DNA of 64,000 nucleotides, from contig NC_013790.1 in NCBI RefSeq assembly GCF_000024185.1, positions 2,803,613 through 2,867,612 of the forward strand, given 5' to 3'. This DNA comes from Methanobrevibacter ruminantium M1. GTDB lineage: Archaea; Methanobacteriota; Methanobacteria; Methanobacteriales; Methanobacteriaceae. Below, in pieces: positions 19,401 through 28,400 of this stretch. How positions within the stretch are numbered: position 1 is the first letter of the stretch; the number at the start of each line of letters is the position of its first letter. The position numbers and the translations under genes were made by a program. The notes under the pieces were generated by a model. The model worked only from the letters and a program-made list of their open reading frames with translations. It searched no databases and had not been told where the DNA came from.

Positions 19401-22400
19401 TATAGGGTCGATGATTGTGCTTGTGCAGGATTCGCATGCAGTGCATCCGCTGCAATCTTCACTGCTACAGTAGTAAACGTAGTAAGAGGAAACAGTGTAG
19501 TTGTAATTGTCTATATAGCCAACACTAGGAGCTCTTGTAGCGTCATTTCCACTGAATGTGTTATTATGTATAGTGGAATTGATTGTTAAAATTGCTCCAG
19601 CCTGATAAGCGTTGTTGTTAGTGAAAGTGTTGTTTATGATCTTGCTGTTGTTTGTTCCGATGGCTCCTGCATATAGGAATGCGGTGTTGTTTTCAAATGT
19701 GTTGTTATAAATCAATCCATTTGCACCATCAGTCACAAGTGCACCACCACCATAGCGTGTAGCATTGTTTCCAACAAAGTTATTGCCTATAACATTGGTG
19801 TTGTTTCCATAAACCACTACAGCTCCAGCACTTTGTGCAGAGTTGTTTGTGAAATTGTTTAGAGTAATGTTTGTTCCAGTGTTAAAGGCAGAGGTATAAT
19901 TGTCTAAAAAGATAGCACCTCCAATTGTTGCACTGTTATTGACAAACTCGTTCTCTGAAATAGTGACATTCACTGTTTTATTTGAATAAATTGCACCACC
20001 ATATTCGGCTTTGTTATTGACAAATGTGTTGTTTGCCAAGTTATCAAGGCCATAAGCGCTATTATATTGTTCATAATAGATTGCACCACCCTTATTAGCA
20101 ATATTTCCATCGAAAATATTGTCAGTAATATTAGCAGAAATATTATAATAATTATTATAGCTATTATCATATGCTGCATAGATGGCTCCTCCATTTTCGC
20201 TTACATTATTGTCTATGAATCTGTTGTCATGAACTGTTGCATTTCCATTGACATAAAGGGTACCGCTAACACCTGTGTTGTTGACAAATGTGTTATTGTA
20301 AATGGTTTTATTACTACTAATGCTGGCAACATTCACAGCACCAACGCGAGCGGAATTGTTACAGAAAGTATTGTTAAATATATTCACTACTCCAGTAGAT
20401 TGAATGGCTCCTGCAGAGAAATTGCCCTTATTGTCAGTGAAATTGTTAAAGGAAATATTCAAATTACCCCACTCAGCTGAAACAGGCAATGCAGAGTTGT
20501 TAATGAAATTATTATATTCAATTGTACCATTGCATCTATCTGAATAAACATGGGTAGAGTTAGAATCTGTAAAGTTGTTATCTCTTATGTCAATGTTTGA
20601 ATAGCTGAAACGTAAAGTATTGGCCGGACTCATATGATCGAAGCTGTTATTTTCAACAGTGATATTTCCATAATATATATTAACTCCAACAGATACGTTT
20701 GATACATTGTTGTCTGTGAAGTTTACTTTGCACATTGGTTTGACTGAAGAGGATGCTGAACGATAAATCATATAAGCATCTGTTCCAGTGAAATTGGCAA
20801 AGGTGTTGTTTATGAAATTATAACTTATGCCAGCATTATCATCCCAGGCATAGAACACTCCAAAACGTTGAAAATTGGTTTTGTTTGGGAATGTCAAATT
20901 CTTGAATGTATTGTCCCTAATATCCAAATCAGTGTTTGCGAAATTAAAGATGTCGTCATCATTGAAATCTGTCACGGTGCTATTTACCATAGTGAATGTG
21001 GAATTTCTAATGTAGCTGGTAGAGAAGTTCTTCATGATAGAATCTTCAACAGTGACACTTGAATTGGTTATACTGAACATTCTAGAGCTTCCATTTGTGA
21101 AATTACAATTGCTGATTACAACATCAGTACTGTTTCCTGCAAGAATTCCATAGGATTTCAAATTGCTGAATGAACAATCTTCCACACGAGAATTGCTTGA
21201 GTTGATAAATTTCAATACAGCGTGATAATTGTTAAGGTTGTAAGATGTCATATTGGCATTCATAAAGTTAATGCCGCTTACAGTTACATTATCACCATAG
21301 AAAGTCCAATACAAACTGTTTTGATTCATTCCCCTTAAATCAACATTTACTTCAGCGCCGTCCTCAGCCTTTATAATCAAATTATTCAAACGAGTAGATA
21401 AATATCTATAATTGTTTCCTGAATAGTTTCCGCCTTTCAAAATTATGGTTTTTGTCTCAGTAGAACTGACAGTGGACAATTTAGTCAATGCTGCCCCAAT
21501 AGTGAGGAGCGGATCGTCATAGGTACCTTCAGCACCTGTTCTACCATCAAGGGAAACATAAACCACTACACCTTCCCCTTCAGCAAGTGAAGAAGATGTG
21601 TAAATTGATTTGACTTTATTATCGCCGTTTACGGTACAATCATTATATCTTACAATTGAAGATGCATCTTCGCGGGATGAATCATCATCATAGGAATATT
21701 CTTTGTAATTGTCATAGTTGTCATTGGAATCATAAGATTCATCATCAATGCTGTAAAGTTCCATATCAGAACCATCTTCAGCATATTGATTTGCTTGACC
21801 GTTAGCTGCATCAGCGCTGTTTCCATCAGCTGAATTTTCCATGCCATCTTCATAGACTGTTTCGTTGTTGTCAAGGATGTAATAGTCATTGTAAGTGTCA
21901 TAGCCATCATAATCGCCATAATCGCCATAATCGCCATAGCCACCATAATCATTATAATCGCCATAATCATAACTATCATATGCCATGTTTTCGCTAGTTG
22001 AATAGGAATATTGAGCCGGTTCGTGACTTACTGATTGTACAGCAACATCGCTGCCAGCATCATCATAGCCTAAATCACCAGTGTCAGCTGCTGAAATGGC
22101 TGAAACAGAAACCATCAATAAAAGACATCCGGATAAAATGATAATGCCTTTCTTCTTATCGATTTCCTTATGTTTCGCTGCTTTTCTCTCTTTGGTTTTT
22201 CTTCTTCTTCTAGTTCCACCGCTATCGCATGATGCAAATGGCACAGAACCAAGAACCACTAATACGATTAATAATAAAGCTATAGGGTTACCTGCTTTCA
22301 CATCAGATAACGGATTTTTATTGGATTTAACCAATTTAGGCTGGTTCGGATTAGTTGGAACTATAGGCTTATGCGGATGTGTAGGAACATGAGGCTTAGG

Positions 22401-25400
22401 AGGGTTAGGACCTGGAGGGTTAGGACCAGGTGGGCTAGGACCTGGAGGGTTAGGACCTGGAGGAGTTTCATTGGTATGGTTGGTCTTGTTTTCCTTAATA
22501 ATTACTTCAGTTATATTATAGGAATACTTAGGACCTACCTCAGTTGTGTTTACAGATACAACATTGGTAAAATTGCCTATATCTTTAGTGTCAAACACTA
22601 CAATGAATCCAGCAGACTTGCCAGGAGTCAAAATGCCATCATAAACCCATTTGTTGCCACTGTTGGACCATTTACCGCTTTCATCAATGAAGGTCTTGTA
22701 AGTCAAGCCTTCAGGGAAGGTGTCAGTCACAACAACATTAGTCAAGTCAATGATTCCTGTATTGGTGACAACAATTTCAAATTGAGTCTCCTCACCGCTA
22801 TAAACTGTTCTGTTAAGAGTTATCTTTTGAATGCCTACATCTGCAACGATAACCTCAGTAATGTTACGGGCAGACTTATTGCCTGTCTGATTGGATATTA
22901 CGCTAACAATATTTGTAAAGTTGCCTGGATCTTTAGTGTCAAATATAACAATGAATCCACTAGACTCGCCAGGAGCTAGAACACCATCATACGCCCAAGT
23001 GTTGCCGCTGTTAGACCATTTTCCGCTTTCATCAATGAAGGTCTTGTAAGTCAAGCCTTCAGGGAAGGTGTCAGTTACAACAACATTAGTCAAGTCAATG
23101 ATTCCTGTGTTGGTGACAACAATTTCAAACATGGTCTCTTGGCCACTTACAACTGTTCTGTTAAGAGTTATCTTTTGGATGGCAATATCCGCCAATAGGA
23201 CTTCTGTTATATTGGAAGCATTCTTGGTTTTGGTTTCGTTGCTGCTTACACTTACAAAGTTAGTGAAATTACCAGTTTGATTGGTATCAAACACAACAAT
23301 GAATCCAGCAGACTCACCAGGAGCTAGAACACCATTATAAAGCCATTTATTATTGTTGACAGCCCATTTTCCGCTTTCATCAATATAAGTCTTATAGGTC
23401 AAGCCTTCAGGGAAGCTGTCAGCTACAATGACATTGGACAAATCAACAAGTCCCTTGTTTGTGACAACAATTTCAAACATGGTCTCTTGACCACTGATGA
23501 CTGTTCTGTTAAGTGTGATCTTTTGAATTTCAATATCCGCCACTAGAACCTCGGTTTTGTTGGAGGCATTCTTGGATTTGGTTTCATTAGTCTTTACAGA
23601 AACAAAGTTGGTGAAATTGCCTGTTTGATTAGTATCAAACACAACAATGAATCCAGCAGACTCACCAGGAGCTAAAACTCCATCATAAGTCCAAATGTTG
23701 CCGCTGTTAGACCATTTTCCGCTTTCGTCAATATAAGTCTTGTAAGTCAAGCCTTCAGGGAAGCTGTCAGTTACAGTGATATCGGACAAATCAATAATGC
23801 CCTTGTTTGTGACAACTATTTCAAATAGAGTCTCCTCACCGCTTATAACAGTTTTATTGAGGGTGATCTTTTGAATTTCAACATCTGCCAAGACAACCTC
23901 TGTTTTGTTGGAAGCGTTCTTGGATTTGGTTTCATTGGTGCTTACACTTACAAAGTTAGTGAAATTACCTGTTTGATTGGTAGCAAATACAACAATGAAT
24001 TCGGCAGACTCACCAGGTTTCAAGACACCATCATAAATCCATTTATTGCCGTTTTTGGACCATTTTCCGCTATTGTCAATGAAGGTCTTGTAAGTCAAGC
24101 CTTCAGGGAAGCTGTCAGTTACGGTCACATCAGTTAAATTGCCTAATCCAATGTTTTTAACACGGATGGCAAATTGGGTGTCCTCTCCGCTTATAACTGT
24201 TTTGTTAAGTGTGAGCTTTTCAATGGAAATGTCGCAAATAAGCACTTCTGTAGTGTTGTTTGCAGTTTTATTTGGGATTCCATCGGCACCTGCAACGATG
24301 ATATTGGTAAAGTTGCCTGTCTCGTTTGTATTGAATACAACAGTGAACTTAACGCTTTCGCCAGGTTTCAGGACACCATCATAAATCCATTTATTGCCGT
24401 TTTTAAACCATTTGCCTGTTTCATCGATGTAGGCATAATAGGAAAGTCCCTCGAAGGATTCCTCATATACATATACATTTGTTAAATTGCATTCGCCTAC
24501 ATTAGTAATGTCAATTGTAAATTCTGTCTTGTCACCTTTGACGACGGTTTTATTGTTTGCAACCTTTGTGACATTTAAGTCCTTTTCCAATACTTGGGTA
24601 GTATTATTAGCATATTCCTTCTTGGTTTCGTTAGAGCCCACTTCAACCTTATTGGTGAAGTTGCCTACCTTTGTAGTGTTGAATATGACTGTGAATACCA
24701 AAGTTTCGCGAACTTTCAATGTTCCGTCAAAGCTGATTCTTTGAGTTTTCTCATCATAGGACAATGAACCTGTATCATCCACCAATCCATAATAGACAAG
24801 GCCGTCAGGGAATATCTCATCAATATAAAGGTCGTGTAAATCGCAATCACCAATGTTTACAATGAATATCTCGAATGCAGTCAAGTCACCGCGATATACT
24901 GTTTGATTCAATGTGACCTTATCTACATACAAGAGAGGATTTAAAACCTTTGTAGTGTTTTCTGCGACAAATTCCTCTGTTTCATTAGAGGTTCCATAAA
25001 CTATATTTAAAAATGTGCCTGTTTCAGTGGCATTGAATAGAATGATGAACTCTGCAGATTCTCCTGGAGCCAATATGCCTTGATAAGTCCACATTGGTTG
25101 ATCATCGCTTGAAGCTCCATTTCCTCCTTCATAAATCCATTTGCCGGTTTTATTAAGATATCCAACATAGACCAATCCATCAGGAATGACTTCGCGAATA
25201 GTGACATTAGTCAAGTTCAAGTCACCGTTATTAGTTACCTTGATTAGGAATTCTGTGATGTTTCCTTTAAAGACAGTCTCGTTCAAGCTTATCTTATCTA
25301 CAAGCATGCTGTAGTATCTGCTGTCGGAGCTGTTGTTGACGGTTACATTATTGCTTTGATTGGTACCGAGAATAACTACATTTGTTAAGTTCTCCATTTT

Positions 25401-28400
25401 GGTTACGTTAAAGAACAAGGTAAAGTTAGTTTCAGTATTAGGAACTAAAGTACCGCTATATACCCAATTGTCGGTATTGTAATCATAGGACCATTTGCCG
25501 CTTTCATCAACGTAATGGTCATAGGTCAAGCCGTCAGGAATCAGTTCCTTAACGAAGACGCCGTCAAGATATAAGTCCTTATCATAAGAATTTCCATTAT
25601 ATTCATGTTTGACAACAATGGTAAATGAAATTTGGTCTCCAAGTCTGGATACAGGATTGTTGCTTACTTTCCAAAGGGATAATTTATAGACTTTGGTTTC
25701 ATTGCTTGCATTTCTCTCTACAGTTTCATTTGAATATACCCTAACGGTGTTTTTGATTAATCCGTTTTCAGGTATTTTAGTGATGTTATAATATACAATG
25801 AAGTCGGAATAGGTATTATTCTCCAAGCTTCCATTGTAAACCCATCTTGGGCTATCGCCTGAATCGTTATAGATCCATTTATTGGAACTATCTTCGAAAT
25901 GGTCATAAACCATGTATTCATTTTGGCTTTCATTTACATAAACATCTGTCAAGTTATATATTCCTGTGTTTGTAACCCTGATTACGTATGAAACCTGATT
26001 GTCAGATTGTGAAATCGGGTTGTTGCTGAATTTCTCAACTTTCATTCCATAAGGACTGATAATGATTGTTTCATTATCAGTGACATTTTCAGTGTAGTCA
26101 CTTTTTACAATAGCTGTATTGGTTAAATCGCCTATTTCATTGGCTTTAAATACAACATAAATGATTGAGGATGAAAGTGTCCTGCTGGTTTGACTGTTAG
26201 GTAGGGTGTTTTGTAAAATGAACCTATGGGTGCCGTCAAGGGTTTCATAATGAGTCCAGTTGTGGGCATCGGTATTATAGAATCTAATGTATTCCAATCC
26301 GCTTGGGAAGAAGTCCTCTACATAGACTCCTGTCAGATTGGCCTCTCCAACATTGCTGACATTTATGGCGAAAGTTACTTCATCGCCGATTGTTGCAATA
26401 GGAAGAGGATCGACCCAAAGCTTTTCAACTTTCATTGCAGAAGAGACAACTCTTGTAAAATTGGAAGCGCTTCCATCCCAAGTATTGTTTAAATATACAT
26501 TGAATGAATTGGATACTGTTGTACCTTTAACACCTTCCTTCAATTTAAAGGAAACGTAAACCCCCGCCTCCTGGTTAGGAGCCAAATACCCATTAAGAGT
26601 GAAGCGTCCGGTTGATGTTGCGCTAGATCCGCTATTATACCAAGTTCCCTTATAGTTGGACCATGTCCCTTGATATAACAATTGACTTGAGCTAAAGCCA
26701 CTGTCTTCAATGGCTACATTATATGCATTGGCAGTACCTATGTTCTTAACGAGAAGTATGAATCTAATTGTGGATTCAGGATAGGCAACAGGGTCCACGC
26801 TGACCTTTCGGTAAACCAATTTAGGATATATGGTTTCAATATGTTCCTCTGCTATCTTTGTGTCACTTTCATCACTTCTTGCCTCAATGACATTTGTAAT
26901 GTTGGTATAGCTGGTTACCTTATTTGTCATGAAGTAGATGTGTAATTCCGCCGATTCGTTGACCTTCAAGGTTCTATTCAGCATCCATTCCATATCCCCT
27001 GTCTGGGTCCAATTATCGCTAACATCATCGAAGCCCATATATATCAACATGGAATTCATTCTTTCAGTCACTTTCAAACCATGCAAATTGCATGTTCCGT
27101 TGTTTGTAACAAGAATTGTATAGTTGATGTAATCGCCGGTTTTCACATGTGTAGCATTGGCTTTTTTAGTTATGTTAAAGTCAGGCTTGTCTAGAGGTTC
27201 GCATCCATTGATTAAAATCAGGTTCTGCCTTGTGGTAGGGTTTATGAATGTTGAGAATTCAAGGCAGTTGTAAACTCCGTTTATCCAGTTGTTACCATTC
27301 TCAAGAACTGTTGACTCATTATTGGCTAGCTTAATAATCTTTTGGATTATGCGGTCATTGTTGCTACGATAGTCGGTGTCTGTAAAGATATAGATATACT
27401 CCTTGACATTGATCTTATCCTCATCAAGATTATGATAGAAGTATGAAATCAATATCTTAAGGTAATCACCAACATAAGAGTCATCCAAACTGTTTCTGAC
27501 AAAGTATAGATCATCTACATGAACTCCAAGAGTTCCATTTCCTAGCCAAGGGTAGGAATTGTTCTGCTCTATGCAATACGCCCAATAAGTGTAATTTTCA
27601 GCGCTTGTAACATTAACATTGTCATAAAGGTAATACATTCCATTGTTTTCCTTGGCAACCCTTAAAAGCTGATTTTCATGATAGGCGTAAACGTCTTCGT
27701 CGATATCAATGCCGGTATTATTATATAATAATGTTATATTATGTTCAGTTACGGTTGAGTTTTCGCAAGTGCAATTGCAACCGTCACAGTTGCTGCAATT
27801 AATAATTTTTATCTCATCCCCAGTTTCAGGGTCTACTATAGTAGTTACACAGCATTCACAATCGCTGCATCCACTGCAATTGCTGCAGTTTTCGCAGCTG
27901 CAGTTATAAGTGTAGTAAGTGAGTGCAGTGTAATTAAAGTCGTCTATATATACTATTGCCGGACCTCTAGTTGCTTCATTTCCAACGAAATCATTGTTGT
28001 GAATTGTGGAATTGATTGTTAAGATAGCTCCAGCCTGATAAGCACTGTTGTTTTCAAACTTATTGTCAATTATCTTAGAGTCGTTGGTTCCAATAGCACC
28101 ACCATATAATTGAGCTGTGTTGTTTGCAAAGGTGTTGTTTACTATGATAGAGTTATTTCCGCTTGTAATCAATGCTCCTCCGCCATAGCGACTTGCATTG
28201 TTGGAAATGAATCTGTTTCCTTCCACGGTGCTGTTTTGTGAATATAATACAACTGCTCCACCACTTTGCGCATTATTTTCTGCAAACAAGTTGTTGCTAA
28301 TGGTGTTATTGGTGTTGTTGTATCTGAAATCGTTTATGTATAGATAATCAACAAAAATAGCTCCTCCAATTTGAGCGCTGTTGTTTATAAAGTCATTATC

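Noticed and set aside
22371-22979. Plus-strand frame of 202 codons inside the adhesin gene
   Set aside because: It is antisense to the Pro/Gly linker and DUF11 repeats. Other plus-strand frames in 13500-30400 repeat in the same way; repeat structure keeps the antisense frame open.
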